From: Ferrovum sp.
Lineage (GTDB): Bacteria > Pseudomonadota > Gammaproteobacteria > Burkholderiales > Ferrovaceae
Direction: 5' to 3'
DNA: 56,852 nt
NCBI GenBank assembly: GCA_019456405.1
Contig: WJXM01000032.1
Location: forward strand, 1 to 56,852
Shown here: positions 8,669-19,335 of the stretch, piece after piece
Layout of the letters: every line of letters starts with the position of its first letter
Position numbering within the stretch: the stretch's first letter is position 1
Position numbers and translations under genes: made by a program
The notes under the pieces: model-generated
The model's database searches: none
Told to the model about the DNA's origin: nothing
What the model saw: only the letters and a program-made list of their open reading frames with translations

Positions 8669-8962
8669 TGTTCAAATTTTTCCGCGGTCTTGGCCTTTCG
8701 GGACCTCATCGTGGTTCTGTTCGATGAAGTCAAACCAGAGGTTCTTCGGTATTATCTGAAATTTCTGCCATGGCCCCCCCGCTGGGTTCCTGAGTGAGAG
8801 ATTAACCAGAGACACCGTGGAATGTGACAAAATTCAGGAAATGATTGCGGAAGGAAACGCTGAAAAAACAGGCCCAAATGAACTTCCTGCCGTCTGCTTT
8901 GGTCTGGAAGGGTGGGCATTTCAATGAATGATTGAATACTCTCATCTTTGAGGAAGGTACGT
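8669..8962. other. Gap upstream of the GH1 gene with possible coding relic
   Basis: A 294-base gap. From about 8692 to 8793 one frame reads FRDLIVVLFDEVKPEVLRYY, which looks coding but has no start and ends in a stop at the sequence GAGTGA; it may be the tail of a lost gene. No terminator or RNA is clear. AGGAAGG at 8951 serves the GH1 gene. Confidence 0.35.
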
Positions 8963-10336
8963 GTGGTGGAATACACTGAGTTGAATGAAAGTCAATGGAA
9001 ACGACGTCAGGTGCTATTGGCGGGTGGAGCAGCTCTGACCGGTTCCCTGTGGCCGAAGGTCAGTTTTGCCGAGTTGGGCGAAGAGTTTCCCCATGGATTC
9101 CTTTGGGGTGCGGCCACGGCGGGACACCAGGTGGAAGGCGGCAATATCAACAGCGACTCGTGGTTGCTGGAAAATATGCAGCCAACCTTGTTTGATGAGC
9201 CTTCGGGCGATGCCTGTGATCATTACAATCGTTTTGATCAGGACATTTCCATGTTGTCCGATCTGGGGCTCAACACTTTTCGGTTTTCCATCGAATGGTC
9301 GCGGGTCGAGCCTGAAGCAGGACAATTTTCCAGGGCGCAGATCGATCATTATCGGCGTGTTCTGGAATCGTGCCAGCGTTACGGCGTACGGTCCATGGTG
9401 ACGTTCAACCATTTCACGACGCCACGTTGGTTTGCCGGGTTGGGGGGGTGGGAAAACCCGGAATCGAGTTGGCTTTTTGCGCGGTATTGTGATTGGGTGA
9501 CGCGTCATCTGGGTGAGTGGATGAATTATGCCACCACACTCAATGAGCCCAACTTGACGCAGTTGCTGTTCTGCATTCCAGGGTATGAACTGACCAAATT
9601 AGGGACGATCAAGGACCAGGAGATTATTCGAAAAGCCGGGATCCGAGTGGGCACGGGACGCTTTTCTTCGTGGATTTTTGGTGACCTGGAGCAGGTTCAC
9701 CAGGGTCTGCTCCAAGCTCATCAGGCGGGGTATGAAGCCATCAAGGCAGTGCGCCCCGAATTGCCGGTCGGGGTATCCATTGCCATGGAAGATGACCAGC
9801 CCGTGGGGCCGGGAGCGATGGCGATGGTGGATCGCAAGCGCCGTCTTTCTTACCTGCCCTGGTTTGAAATGGTGCAAAAGCATGGCGATTTTTTGGGGGT
9901 ACAGGCCTATTCCCGGGCGCGCATTGGCGCACGCGGGCGGCTACCGCCCCAGGAAGGTTATCCACTGACCGATATGGGGTATGAATTTTATCCAGAAGCT
10001 CTGGAGGGCGTTATCCGGTATACCCATGGGCATGTAAAAATTCCACTGTACGTGACAGAAAATGGCGTGGCCACTACGGATGATACGCGGCGGGTCGAGT
10101 ACATCCGCCGGGCAGTTTCGGGCGTGGCTCGTTGTTTGGCAGCAGGGATCGACGTGCGCGGTTACATTCACTGGTCCCTGTTGGATAACTTTGAATGGTT
10201 GGATGGCTACCGCCCACACTTTGGATTGGTGGCGGTGGACCACAGGAACTTTCAACGGCATATCAAGCCCAGCGCGACTTATTTGGGCGAGATTGCACGG
10301 CAGAATCGGGTTTTGGTGGTACCCCGCTCCGCGTGA
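8963..10336 (+). CDS. GH1 beta-glucosidase-like enzyme, probable Tat export
   Basis: A 457-aa glycoside hydrolase family 1 protein. The acid/base glutamate is E195 in TLNEP and the nucleophile is E366 in YVTENG; GYIHWSLLDNFEW near the C-terminus completes the sugar-binding site. Unusually for GH1 it has an N-terminal extension with WKRRQVLLAGGAAL and a hydrophobic stretch ending in SFA, like a twin-arginine signal, so it may act in the periplasm. I chose GTG 8963 for its spacing from AGGAAGG; an upstream TTG at 8948 is possible. Its last codons overlap the downstream sugar transporter start by 4 bp, indicating a joint role in glycoside use or processing. Confidence 0.87.
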   Translation: MVEYTELNESQWKRRQVLLAGGAALTGSLWPKVSFAELGEEFPHGFLWGAATAGHQVEGGNINSDSWLLENMQPTLFDEPSGDACDHYNRFDQDISMLSDLGLNTFRFSIEWSRVEPEAGQFSRAQIDHYRRVLESCQRYGVRSMVTFNHFTTPRWFAGLGGWENPESSWLFARYCDWVTRHLGEWMNYATTLNEPNLTQLLFCIPGYELTKLGTIKDQEIIRKAGIRVGTGRFSSWIFGDLEQVHQGLLQAHQAGYEAIKAVRPELPVGVSIAMEDDQPVGPGAMAMVDRKRRLSYLPWFEMVQKHGDFLGVQAYSRARIGARGRLPPQEGYPLTDMGYEFYPEALEGVIRYTHGHVKIPLYVTENGVATTDDTRRVEYIRRAVSGVARCLAAGIDVRGYIHWSLLDNFEWLDGYRPHFGLVAVDHRNFQRHIKPSATYLGEIARQNRVLVVPRSA

Positions 10337-11532
10337 AATCTGCCTCGCGCCAGAAGGGTCGTCCGTATTGGATGGAGGCGGTGGTCGCCGTTTTCTTTTG
10401 CTGGGGGATGAGTACCGTACTGATCGATTCCCTGGTACCCAAACTCAAGGTTCTTTTTTCCTTGGGGTACGCGGAAGTATTATTGACTCAGTTCAGTTTC
10501 TTCATGGGCTATCTGGTGTTTTCGGTTCCTGTGGGGCAAATCCTGGCGTGGTTGGGTTATGCGCGCAGCATTGCTCTGGGACTGGCGATCGCGTTCCTGG
10601 GATGCCTGCTTTTCATTCCTGCAACCGAGTTTCGTGAATTTCCATGGTTTTTGGGAGCGCTTTTCGTCTTGTCGGCAGGGATTACCCTGCTTCAAGTCAG
10701 CGTCAATCCACTGGTCATGGAACTGGGGGACTCTGACCTTGCCCACAGTCGTTTGACGTTGGCTCAAGCCTTCAATTCACTCGGTACGACCTTGGGTCCA
10801 TTGATTGGTGCGGCAGTGATTCTGCGGCATGCAACTTTTGAGGACATGAATCCGATGCGCTGGCCTTTCCTGGCGATTGCCGTCATTTTTGGCGCGTTGT
10901 CCCTGTTGTTCTGGAAGGGGCGGAATTCGCCGAATATGCCTGAGTTACAGGAATCTCCGCGTGGGGTGGATTGGCAACTCTTCAAGCAGCCTCGTTTTGC
11001 CTTTGGTTGGAGTACCCTGTTTGTCTACGTGGGTGCTGAAGTAACGCTGGGGAGTCTGATGACCAGTTATTTGATACAACCCCAGGTATTGAGCGTCAGC
11101 GCGCCTGTGGCGGGAAGTTTGGTCAGTCTTTACTGGGGTGGGGCCATGGTCGGGCGTTTCTTGGGTTCCTGGGTACTCTCACGCTTGCCGGCGTCATGGG
11201 CTCTGGGAGGCTGTGCCCTGGGAGCGGCGACCCTGGTACTGATCTCCTCCCTAAGTCATGGGCATCTCGCAGCAGGAGCCCTGATTTCCGTAGGGTTATG
11301 TAACTCGATCATGTTTCCGGTCATCTTTTCGTTGACCTTGGAAGATCTGGGCGGAGATACGCCCAAGGGTTCGGGATTGCTGTGTATGGCCATTGTGGGG
11401 GGCGCGCTGATTCCTTTACTGACGGGGACCTTGGCCGATGCCTGGGGGTTGGCCCGTGCTTTTGGAATCCCTGTGTTTTGTTATCTCATCATTGCTTCCT
11501 TTGCCTTTTCGCAAAAGAGAATGGTCCGGTAA
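10333..11532 (+). CDS. MFS sugar transporter, FucP/GluP-like
   Basis: A 399-aa major facilitator protein with about 12 hydrophobic segments. Features of the fucose/glucose:H+ symporter group include the first helix with FFCWGMSTVLIDSLVPKLK and the SVNPLVMELG segment in helix 4 to 5 (FucP-type NP motif). The GTG start overlaps the GH1 stop (GTGA), so the two are translated together. It probably imports the sugar freed by the GH1 enzyme. The substrate is not determinable. Confidence 0.85.
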   Translation: MKSASRQKGRPYWMEAVVAVFFCWGMSTVLIDSLVPKLKVLFSLGYAEVLLTQFSFFMGYLVFSVPVGQILAWLGYARSIALGLAIAFLGCLLFIPATEFREFPWFLGALFVLSAGITLLQVSVNPLVMELGDSDLAHSRLTLAQAFNSLGTTLGPLIGAAVILRHATFEDMNPMRWPFLAIAVIFGALSLLFWKGRNSPNMPELQESPRGVDWQLFKQPRFAFGWSTLFVYVGAEVTLGSLMTSYLIQPQVLSVSAPVAGSLVSLYWGGAMVGRFLGSWVLSRLPASWALGGCALGAATLVLISSLSHGHLAAGALISVGLCNSIMFPVIFSLTLEDLGGDTPKGSGLLCMAIVGGALIPLLTGTLADAWGLARAFGIPVFCYLIIASFAFSQKRMVR

Positions 11533-11761
11533 GAGAGGCTGACCTGACGGGGCAGATTCTTGGAAGAATAACCCCTTATAAACACATCGGTAACATCCTC
11601 GCCGGTGAATTGACTTGCAACCGCCAAAAAACTTTTTTGGCCAAAACCATGCAGTAATGGCTGGGATGTCACAGGAACTTCATCTCATCTTTATGAATTT
11701 GTAAAAAATTGTGTCCACACTCTCCTAAGAAATTTCAATAAACACTTAGGGGGAGAACTAC

Positions 11762-14044
11762 GTGAACCAGCACAAATTTGCATTACGAGTGTCGCATCGT
11801 GCGGTTATTGCCTTTATTGCTTTGATGGAAACAGTGTCAGCCAATGCGGCCGACCAAACTTACGACTTGGGAGCCGTCACCACCGCCGGTGAAAATGATT
11901 CTCCCGGATCTTCGGCAACGGAAAAGGGCTCGGCCACTTATGAGTCGCCGTCCAGCATGTCGGTGAAGGCCACTGAGCCCGTGTTCAATGTGGGGCAACA
12001 GTATATTGACCAGAATGCCAGTGCGGGTTCGAACTACACCGATATCATTTCAATTCTTCCCAGTGTCGTGAGTGTGGATCCCAATGGACCCGGTATGATG
12101 GAAACCCAAGCCTTGAGCATACGTGGCTTTCAGGATGGTCAGTACAACGTGACTTTCGATGGAATTCCCTGGGGGGATTCCAACGATTTCACCCACCATT
12201 CCACCTCTTACTTCATGGCTCAGGATATTGGCGGCATAGGCGTCGACATGGGGCCTGGAGATGCAAGCAACATTGGTTACTCCACTTTCGGCGGAACAGT
12301 GGCAGTCAAATCCAGAGACCCCATGGGGGCCGCTCAGACAGATATGTTCAGCAGTTTTGGTAGTTGGAATACCCGGTTGCTGGGGGCGCAGTTCAACAGC
12401 GGCAATATGCAGAACTACGGTGACGCCATGTTGTACCTCAGTTACAAGGACTTTTCGAGCGATGGTTATTTGACCGATGGTGCCCAAAAACGTCAAAACC
12501 TGTTCATGAAGTTCGAAAAGCCGTTGGGTAATGATACCTTGGTGACGTTTGTGGCGATGGGGAACAAACTGCAACAAAACGTCCCTTATGGTGCCTCACT
12601 GCAACAAATGGCCCAGTATGGAAAGAATTATAGTCTGTCGGCCAATCCGCTCAGTCAGAACTACTCTGGTTACAATAGCGACAATATTACGTCTGACTTT
12701 GAATACATCGGCGTGAAGACGCGTTTTGGGTCCCTGGATTTGGACAACAAGTTGTACACCTATGCTTATTACCATGATCCCGGACTCAATGGTCTTCAAC
12801 CGGGTTATGGAACCAACCTGTCTACCGGGAATGCCCCCGGGACTCCGGGTTTGGCAGTGACAGGTACGGTTGTGGGAGGCGTGGCTTATCCCAACGACGT
12901 TCCTGGACAAACCATGACCATGAACTACCGTTCTGTGGGAGATTTGTTGCGCATGTCTGAATTGATGGGACCGGGCAAACTGGATTTCGGGGCGTGGATC
13001 GATGTCCAAAATAACAATCGGTCGCAGTCGGAGATTGATTTCAGTTTGAATGGAGCACCCAACTCAGGCAACCAGATCTATGCTACATCGGGAAATTTGG
13101 CTTATACGGATCGCCTCATGGTGGATTCCTTGACCACCTTGCAACCCTACGTTCAGTATGAATGGAAAGTTAGAGATAACTGGACCGTGACTCCCGGGCT
13201 GAAATATTCTTACTTTGACCGGTCATTCAGTTCGCTGGTGCAGCAAGGCACCGGAGCGCCTTACGATGGGTCACAAAGTTGGACCAAGGTATTGCCGGCC
13301 TTGACGACCAATTATCAGATGTCGAGAAACTGGTCATTCTACGCAGAATATGCTGAGGGGTTCATGGCGCCGAACATGAACAATTTCTACAAGCCCAATG
13401 CTCAGACGGGAACCCTGCAGCCCCAGTCCACCAAGAATTATCAGGTAGGAACGGTCTGGTCCGGCCGTGACCTGAACTTCTCTGCGGATTTGTACCGGAT
13501 CGATTTTACCGACAAGATATCGTCCATCAGTTGCGGGGTGGGGGTGATTGGAACCTGTTTCACCAATATTGGCGGTGTCCGGTACGACGGGGGAGAAATG
13601 CAGGCGACCTGGAAATTTGCCAAAAACACCAGTCTCTATGGCAACCTGGGTATCAACAACTACTCCACCAGCGATGGAAGCGTACTGCCCTATACGCCTC
13701 ATACAACGGCGGCACTCGGGCCCATTTATGACGATGGGTCATGGTATGGTTCCATGATAGCCAAAGAAGTCGGCGCGCGCAGTAGCGGGACGGGCAATGG
13801 GGGGCCCAACAACAACGGGATTGCGTTCGGGTCATACACATTGGTCGACTTGAATGCCAGTTACAAATTTGATACGGGCTGGAACTGGGCCAAGAAGGCG
13901 CAGGTGGGGTTTCAAGTGAACAATCTGTTCAACCGCACGGATATCTACGCCTATACATCCGGGTTCACGGACATCAACGGCAATCCCCTGCTGTTTGGTC
14001 TGCCGGAACGTTATTACCAAGTCAATTTTTCTGTGATGTTCTAA
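11762..14044 (+). CDS. TonB-dependent outer-membrane receptor
   Basis: A 760-aa receptor: a signal peptide (cleavage near ANAADQ), a TonB-box-like DLGAVTTAG, a plug domain with the IRGF and FDGIPWGD motifs (about residues 60-190), and a 22-strand barrel to a C-terminal aromatic (NFSVMF). There is no N-terminal signalling extension, so no partner sigma/anti-sigma is expected. The GTG start follows GGGGGAGAACTAC. It sits 230 bp after the GH1-transporter pair; the ligand may be a sugar or a siderophore. The sequence alone does not decide between them. Confidence 0.88.
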   Translation: MNQHKFALRVSHRAVIAFIALMETVSANAADQTYDLGAVTTAGENDSPGSSATEKGSATYESPSSMSVKATEPVFNVGQQYIDQNASAGSNYTDIISILPSVVSVDPNGPGMMETQALSIRGFQDGQYNVTFDGIPWGDSNDFTHHSTSYFMAQDIGGIGVDMGPGDASNIGYSTFGGTVAVKSRDPMGAAQTDMFSSFGSWNTRLLGAQFNSGNMQNYGDAMLYLSYKDFSSDGYLTDGAQKRQNLFMKFEKPLGNDTLVTFVAMGNKLQQNVPYGASLQQMAQYGKNYSLSANPLSQNYSGYNSDNITSDFEYIGVKTRFGSLDLDNKLYTYAYYHDPGLNGLQPGYGTNLSTGNAPGTPGLAVTGTVVGGVAYPNDVPGQTMTMNYRSVGDLLRMSELMGPGKLDFGAWIDVQNNNRSQSEIDFSLNGAPNSGNQIYATSGNLAYTDRLMVDSLTTLQPYVQYEWKVRDNWTVTPGLKYSYFDRSFSSLVQQGTGAPYDGSQSWTKVLPALTTNYQMSRNWSFYAEYAEGFMAPNMNNFYKPNAQTGTLQPQSTKNYQVGTVWSGRDLNFSADLYRIDFTDKISSISCGVGVIGTCFTNIGGVRYDGGEMQATWKFAKNTSLYGNLGINNYSTSDGSVLPYTPHTTAALGPIYDDGSWYGSMIAKEVGARSSGTGNGGPNNNGIAFGSYTLVDLNASYKFDTGWNWAKKAQVGFQVNNLFNRTDIYAYTSGFTDINGNPLLFGLPERYYQVNFSVMF

Positions 14045-14403
14045 ACCCGGATCCGTGCTGCACTCATGGTCAGGCAGTGCATTCATGCCTCATGAAGTGC
14101 ACGGAGCCGATCCTGATTCTGGCGGACAATCTGCCTCAACCAGTCATTCGGTTCCTGACGGCCGCAGTCGAGGCTCTGCCAGCATGGTTGAAAGTAACCG
14201 CATCGTCTCGTCGTGCATTTTGGTGGCGTTTCAGAGCAGGGCTTGGGCGGGTTTTCCAACAGATCGAGCGGCTAAAGAGTGACACTCACGGAAATCTTCC
14301 TTGAGACGGTATCACTTCGAATCACACAAGCGCTTTCATTTTAGGTTGGCGGGACGATGGGCGGCCAAAAAACGGCTGTGAAGCCCCATGTTTATTGATT
14401 TGA
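14045..14403. other. Intergenic region after the TonB receptor
   Basis: About 360 bases. One plus-strand frame from ATG 14092 to 14304 encodes 70 aa with a plausible helical, basic C-terminus (WWRFRAGLGRVFQQIERLK), but it lacks a clear ribosome site and I do not recognise a family; it may be a small gene or chance. No strong terminator hairpin is seen. Confidence 0.35.
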
Positions 14404-14479
<76 letters not shown>

Positions 14480-14803
14480 CAAAAGAATCCGTGCATCATA
14501 CAGGGTTCAAGGAACTCATGCAAGGGTCATTGGAACCAGGAAAAGACTCTCCGAAAATGATCGGTGGATTGTTCAGAGGGTGAGCGCGCATCATTCAGTG
14601 TTAAAGATGCCAATTCTGTTGTTCAATTACAAGGGGGTCAGAATTGATTCTTGGGTTTTAATTATTTGTCCCTGGCTTGTTGGGTGATGAATTGATTTGG
14701 GGCAATAGGGAGATAATGGAGATTGTTGTGAATGATTGAATTCATCAACAATGCTTGTTTTCCTGGTTTTTCATTTTGTTTCAATTTTATTTTGTGATTT
14801 TGG

Positions 14804-14809
14804 TATACT
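14804..14809 (+). promoter_or_regulatory. Probable promoter of the H-NS-like gene (extended -10)
   Basis: TATACT preceded by TG (TGGTATACT) forms an extended -10 box in an AT-rich tract of about 14640-14890. No good -35 is spaced 17 bp upstream, which is acceptable for extended -10 promoters. The start codon is 92 bp downstream. The AT-rich, curved-looking flank is what H-NS-type proteins bind, so autoregulation is possible. The 420-base stretch 14480-14900 contains no other gene. Confidence 0.45.
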
Positions 14810-14900
14810 GACGGCAATCCGGTGGTTGCATTTTTTATCAGTCATTCGGATTGGGTGCTTTAAAACGCATCTTGTTTCACTCAATAAAAGGAATAGAACG

Positions 14901-15197
14901 ATGGCAACTTATGAAGAATTGATGGCTCAGGCAGAGGAACTGAAACAACAGGCTGAAGCCGTGCGCCAGCAGGAAAAGTTGGGCGTGATTGCGGAGATTC
15001 GCGAGAAAGTGGCGCGTTACGGCATCACTGCCAAGGAATTGGGGTTGGTGGGGACACGTGCTGTGGCACGTTCTGCTGCGTCCGGTGTGCGTTATCGGGG
15101 CCCTAATGGAGAAATCTGGAATGGTAAGGGACGCCGTCCCGATTGGCTTAAGCAGGCCACCAGCGCAGGACGCAACAAGTCAGATTTCGCGATCTGA
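14901..15197 (+). CDS. H-NS-family nucleoid protein
   Basis: A 98-aa histone-like protein of the H-NS/BpH3 group common in Betaproteobacteria. Residues 1-45 form a coiled-coil oligomerisation helix (EELMAQAEELKQQAEAVRQQ). The C-terminus has the DNA-binding signature YRGPNGEIWNGKGRRPDWL. It silences AT-rich, horizontally acquired DNA. I chose the ATG at 14901 with AGGAATAGAACG upstream; the longer open frame from 14736 has a hydrophobic, non-homologous extension that lies over the promoter. Confidence 0.9.
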   Translation: MATYEELMAQAEELKQQAEAVRQQEKLGVIAEIREKVARYGITAKELGLVGTRAVARSAASGVRYRGPNGEIWNGKGRRPDWLKQATSAGRNKSDFAI

Positions 15198-15246
15198 TTG
15201 CCCACGCTCATTGCTTGAAAAAATCTGCAGGGCAAGAGGGTGAGGT

Positions 15247-16545
15247 CTACTTTGACTTGTCTTTGGATTGATCGTCCAGATTTTTCAGGAAAGCCATTTT
15301 TTCGGCAATCTTGACTTCCAGTCCACGAGGTACGGGACGGTACCACTGGGGAGGTTTCATGCCGGCAGGCAAATAGGTTTCCCCTGCGGCATAGGCATGG
15401 GGTTCGTCATGGGCATAACGATAAGTTTGCCCATGCCCTATTTCTTTCATCAAGCGGGTTGGAGCATTGCGCAGATGAACCGGAACTTCACGACTCTTGT
15501 CCTGCTTCACGAATGCACGAGCTTGGTTGTAGGCCATGTAGCCGGCATTGCTTTTAGCGGCAACCGCAAGGTAGATAACCGCCTGGCCCAGGGCTAATTC
15601 ACCTTCAGGACTGCCCAGTCGTTCAAAGGTCAGTGCTGCATCGTTGGCAACCTGCAGGGCTCTTGGATCAGCCAACCCGATATCTTCCCATGCCATTCGG
15701 ACAATCCTCCGCGCCAGATAACGGGGATCGGCCCCCCCATCCAGCATCCGGCACAACCAGTAGAGCGCTGCATCGGGATGTGAGCCACGAACCGATTTGT
15801 GCAGAGCGGAAATCTGGTCATAGAAGTTGTCCCCACCCTTATCAAACCTTCTGCTGTTCAGGGTAAGCGCATTTTGGACGAAGTCGGCATCGACCACAGT
15901 CACCCCCGCAGCACTCGCAGCCGTGTCGCACTGTTCGAGCAGGTTCAGAAGCCTTCGTGCATCGCCATCAGCATAGCCAATGAGGGTGTCGACGGCCAAG
16001 TCGACAAACTGGAGATGACCCAGTGCCTTGTCCTGTGTCCGTCTCAGAAGTTGCTTCAGTTCGTCTTCTGTCAGTGACTTCAGGACATAGACCTGGGCAC
16101 GGGACAGAAGGGCCGAATTCACTTCAAACGACGGGTTTTCAGTGGTTGCGCCAATGAATGTAACTAACCCACTTTCAGCATAGGGGAGCAGAGCATCCTG
16201 TTGGCTCTTGTTGAACCTGTGAATTTCATCAACGAACAGGAGGGTATGTTTGCCATGAGCCAAGTTCTCCCGAGCCTGTTCCATGGCGGTCCTGATGTCT
16301 TTCACGCCAGAGAACACGGCTGACAGCGCAATGAATTCACAATCAAATGCGTGTGCAGTCAGTCTGGCCAAGGTTGTTTTACCCACTCCCGGTGGACCCC
16401 ACAAAATCATTGAATGAGGTTTTCCGGATTGAAAAGCCAACTTCAGCGGTTTGCCTTCTCCCAGAAGATGGGACTGCCCGATGACCTCATCCAGAATCTT
16501 GGGACGGAGGGCTTCAGCCAGTGGGGTCATCGGGTTCCGGAACAT
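15247..16545 (-). CDS. rarA: Replication-associated recombination ATPase RarA/MgsA
   Basis: A 432-aa AAA+ ATPase acting at stalled replication forks. Walker A is GPPGVGKT (about residues 50-57), Walker B/sensor region is DEIHRFNKSQQD, and sensor 1 is FIGATTENPSFE. The C-terminal tetramerisation domain has DGGADPRYLARR and YLAVAAKSNAGY. I give the start at MFRNPMTPLAEALRP; an in-frame ATG at 16602 adds 19 residues, but a TATAAT box only 3 bp upstream of it (16605-16610) makes that less likely. The gene is divergent from mutS and shares its 120-bp promoter region. Confidence 0.9.
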   Translation of the reverse strand: MFRNPMTPLAEALRPKILDEVIGQSHLLGEGKPLKLAFQSGKPHSMILWGPPGVGKTTLARLTAHAFDCEFIALSAVFSGVKDIRTAMEQARENLAHGKHTLLFVDEIHRFNKSQQDALLPYAESGLVTFIGATTENPSFEVNSALLSRAQVYVLKSLTEDELKQLLRRTQDKALGHLQFVDLAVDTLIGYADGDARRLLNLLEQCDTAASAAGVTVVDADFVQNALTLNSRRFDKGGDNFYDQISALHKSVRGSHPDAALYWLCRMLDGGADPRYLARRIVRMAWEDIGLADPRALQVANDAALTFERLGSPEGELALGQAVIYLAVAAKSNAGYMAYNQARAFVKQDKSREVPVHLRNAPTRLMKEIGHGQTYRYAHDEPHAYAAGETYLPAGMKPPQWYRPVPRGLEVKIAEKMAFLKNLDDQSKDKSK

Positions 16546-16665
16546 TGGGGGGCTTTCGTACCAGTGGAAAACTGTAGAAGGGCCGAGAAACGGGTGGAGC
16601 ATGGATTATAATCCATTCCATTCAGGGTGGACGCCCTCCGATTCTCGCTACAGGTTCTCTTGCCC

Positions 16666-19269
16666 ATGGATCATTCCGCCCATACCCCGGTGATGCGTCA
16701 ATATTTGGCTTTGAAGGCCCAACATCCAGATCGCCTGGTTTTCTACCGGATGGGTGATTTTTACGAATTGTTCTATGAGGATGCGGAAAAAGCCGCACGC
16801 TTGCTGGATATTTCCCTGACCCGTCGCGGCATGTCGGCCGGTCAGCCGATTCCCATGGCGGGGGTTCCTTACCACGCGGCCGAAGGTTATCTGGCTCGTC
16901 TGGTTGAATTGGGAGAATCGGTAGCTATTTGTGAGCAGGTGGGAGATCCCGCCACCAGCAAGGGTCCCGTGGAACGCCAGGTGATGCGCATCGTGACCCC
17001 GGGAACCGTGACTGAGGCGGCTCTTTTGCCAGACCATCGCGATGCTCCTTTGGTGGCGCTGGCACAAAGGGCTGGACAGGTGGGGATGGCGGTTCTGACC
17101 TTGAGCAGTGGGCGCTTTCGGGTGCTCGAAGTTCCACTGTCGGATTTGATGTCCGAGTTGGAGCGTATTCAGGCCCGGGAAGTACTCTGTCAGAGTGGAG
17201 AAGAGCCAGCGACCCGAAATTGGGTGGTGCATACCCTTCCTGCCTGGCATTTCGATGAAAATCGGGCTTTGCGCGATCTGACCCAGCATTTTGGCGTGCA
17301 TGATCTGGAAGGGTTTGGTTCGGTGAGTTCGCTGATGTTGCAAGCTGCCGGGGCCCTGTTTCACTATGTGCAGCAGGCCCAAGGGATGCACCTGCCCCAC
17401 ATCGATCACCTGGAAGTTCAGCAGACCAAAGATTGGGTGCATCTGGATGAAATCACGCGACGCAACCTGGAAATTACGGAAACCTTGCGCGGCAGTGGGG
17501 CTCCCACCCTATGTTCCTTGCTGGATACCTGTCGCAACTCCATGGGGCGACGTTTGTTACGCCATTGGCTGCATCATCCCCTGCGTGATCTGAACGTGAT
17601 TCGGGCGCGCCAGGAAGGCATTCGTCAACTCATTGGCCGAGGGGACGGTCATTGGGCTCAGCAACTGCAAAATCTTCTCAAGACCACGGGCGATGTGGAG
17701 AGAGGGGTGGGAAGGATTGCTTTGGGAAGCGCGCGTCCTCGAGATCTGGTGGCTTTGCGCGAAACCTTGCAGGGGTTGCCTGATCTCTGGAACGTATTGC
17801 AGGATCTGACGGATTCTGCTCGTCTGCGAGAATTATATGGCGTGTTGTGCCACTTTCCCGTTGAAGTATTGAACCTGTTACAGCACTCCATTGCTTCAGA
17901 ACCGGCCAATTTGATCCGGGATGGGGGGGTCATTGCGCTGGGTTTTGATGCCGAACTGGATGAATTGCGCAGCATTCAGAATGATTGTGGCGCTTTTTTG
18001 CAGGCTCTGGAGCAGCAGGAAAGAGCGCGCACAGGCATTCCCACCCTGAAGGTGGAATATAACCGGGTACACGGGTTTTATATCGAGGTGACCCATGTAC
18101 ACCGAGAGCGCATTCCTGATAATTATCAGCGTCGTCAGACCCTCAAGAATGCTGAACGTTATCTTACGCCCGAACTCAAGGCGTTTGAAGAACGAGCCCT
18201 GGCGGCGGGTGAGCGGGCTCTGGCCCGGGAGAAATTTCTTTATCAGCAAGTTCTCGAAAAATTGAGACATTTTCTCAAAGAACTCAAGATGCTGGCCTTG
18301 GCCATTGCCGAACTGGATGTGCTGGCCTGCTTTGCGGAACGGGCGGTGACTTTGAATTTGGTGGCTCCTGAATTTTGTGATGCGATACGCATGGAGATCG
18401 AAGGGGGGCGACATCTGGTGGTGGAGCAACAGGTGGAACGATTCGTACCCAACGATACCCGGTTGCACGAAGGGCGACGTCTGCTTCTGATTACCGGGCC
18501 CAATATGGGCGGCAAGTCTACCTATATGCGGCAGACTGCTCTGATTGCCCTGTTGGCGCATACCGGAAGTTTCGTGCCGGCTCGACGCGCGCTTCTCGGT
18601 CCTTTGGATCAGATTTTTACCCGCATTGGGGCTGGGGACGATCTGGCATCGGGACGGTCCACTTTTCTGGTGGAAATGTCAGAAGCCGCCTATATTTTGC
18701 ACCATGCGACTCCCGCCAGTCTGGTTTTGGTGGATGAAATAGGGAGGGGAACTTCCACTTTCGACGGGCTGGCACTGGCACATGCCATTGCCCGTCATCT
18801 GTTGGAGAAGAATCGCTGTGCCTGTCTGTTTGCGACGCACTACTTCGAACTGACGCATTTGGAAAGGGAGGTGGCGGGGGTGGCCAATGTGCATCTGGAT
18901 GCAGTGGAACACCATGACCGTATCGTATTCCTGCATGCCTTGGAAGAAGGTGCGGCCAGTCGCAGTTACGGCCTCCAGGTGGCGGCTTTGGCGGGAATTC
19001 CCCGACCGGTATTGCGCTGGGCACGAGAATTGTTGACGCGTCTGGAACAGCAACCGGGGCTGCGACCAGCTCAGGACGACCTGTTCCAACGAGAGTGGAA
19101 ACCCCTGCCGGAAGTTGAACGGGAGGAGAATCTTCCGGAACCAGAACCTCATCCGGCAATCGTGCGTCTTGCCGCATTGGAACCTGACCGGTTGACGCCC
19201 CGTGCAGCGTTGGAAACCCTGTACGCTCTGGTGGCGCTGGTTCAAGCGAACCCGGCGTCAGGAGGCTGA
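16666..19269 (+). CDS. mutS: DNA mismatch repair protein MutS
   Basis: An 867-aa mismatch-recognition ATPase of normal length. The mismatch-intercalating Phe-x-Glu is F32-Y-E34 in MGDFYELF. The connector, lever and clamp regions follow, and the ATPase has GPNMGGKST (Walker A from G611), [12 protein letters not shown] (Walker B/signature) and ATHYFELT. The C-terminal tail is proline/glutamate-rich. The ATG at 16666 opens the conserved N-terminus ([16 protein letters not shown]). With MutL, encoded elsewhere, it initiates repair of replication errors. Confidence 0.95.
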   Translation: MDHSAHTPVMRQYLALKAQHPDRLVFYRMGDFYELFYEDAEKAARLLDISLTRRGMSAGQPIPMAGVPYHAAEGYLARLVELGESVAICEQVGDPATSKGPVERQVMRIVTPGTVTEAALLPDHRDAPLVALAQRAGQVGMAVLTLSSGRFRVLEVPLSDLMSELERIQAREVLCQSGEEPATRNWVVHTLPAWHFDENRALRDLTQHFGVHDLEGFGSVSSLMLQAAGALFHYVQQAQGMHLPHIDHLEVQQTKDWVHLDEITRRNLEITETLRGSGAPTLCSLLDTCRNSMGRRLLRHWLHHPLRDLNVIRARQEGIRQLIGRGDGHWAQQLQNLLKTTGDVERGVGRIALGSARPRDLVALRETLQGLPDLWNVLQDLTDSARLRELYGVLCHFPVEVLNLLQHSIASEPANLIRDGGVIALGFDAELDELRSIQNDCGAFLQALEQQERARTGIPTLKVEYNRVHGFYIEVTHVHRERIPDNYQRRQTLKNAERYLTPELKAFEERALAAGERALAREKFLYQQVLEKLRHFLKELKMLALAIAELDVLACFAERAVTLNLVAPEFCDAIRMEIEGGRHLVVEQQVERFVPNDTRLHEGRRLLLITGPNMGGKSTYMRQTALIALLAHTGSFVPARRALLGPLDQIFTRIGAGDDLASGRSTFLVEMSEAAYILHHATPASLVLVDEIGRGTSTFDGLALAHAIARHLLEKNRCACLFATHYFELTHLEREVAGVANVHLDAVEHHDRIVFLHALEEGAASRSYGLQVAALAGIPRPVLRWARELLTRLEQQPGLRPAQDDLFQREWKPLPEVEREENLPEPEPHPAIVRLAALEPDRLTPRAALETLYALVALVQANPASGG

Positions 19270-19335
19270 AGACATGCCGGGTTTCTGCCTGGAGGGTAGA
19301 TCGGGTAGAATGCACCCAGCAACGGGAGGATCCAC

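Noticed and set aside
16601-16614. Shared palindromic TATAAT as a bidirectional promoter of rarA and mutS
   Set aside because: The -10 is good on both strands but no -35 box lies at 16-18 bp on either side, so I mention it only under rarA.
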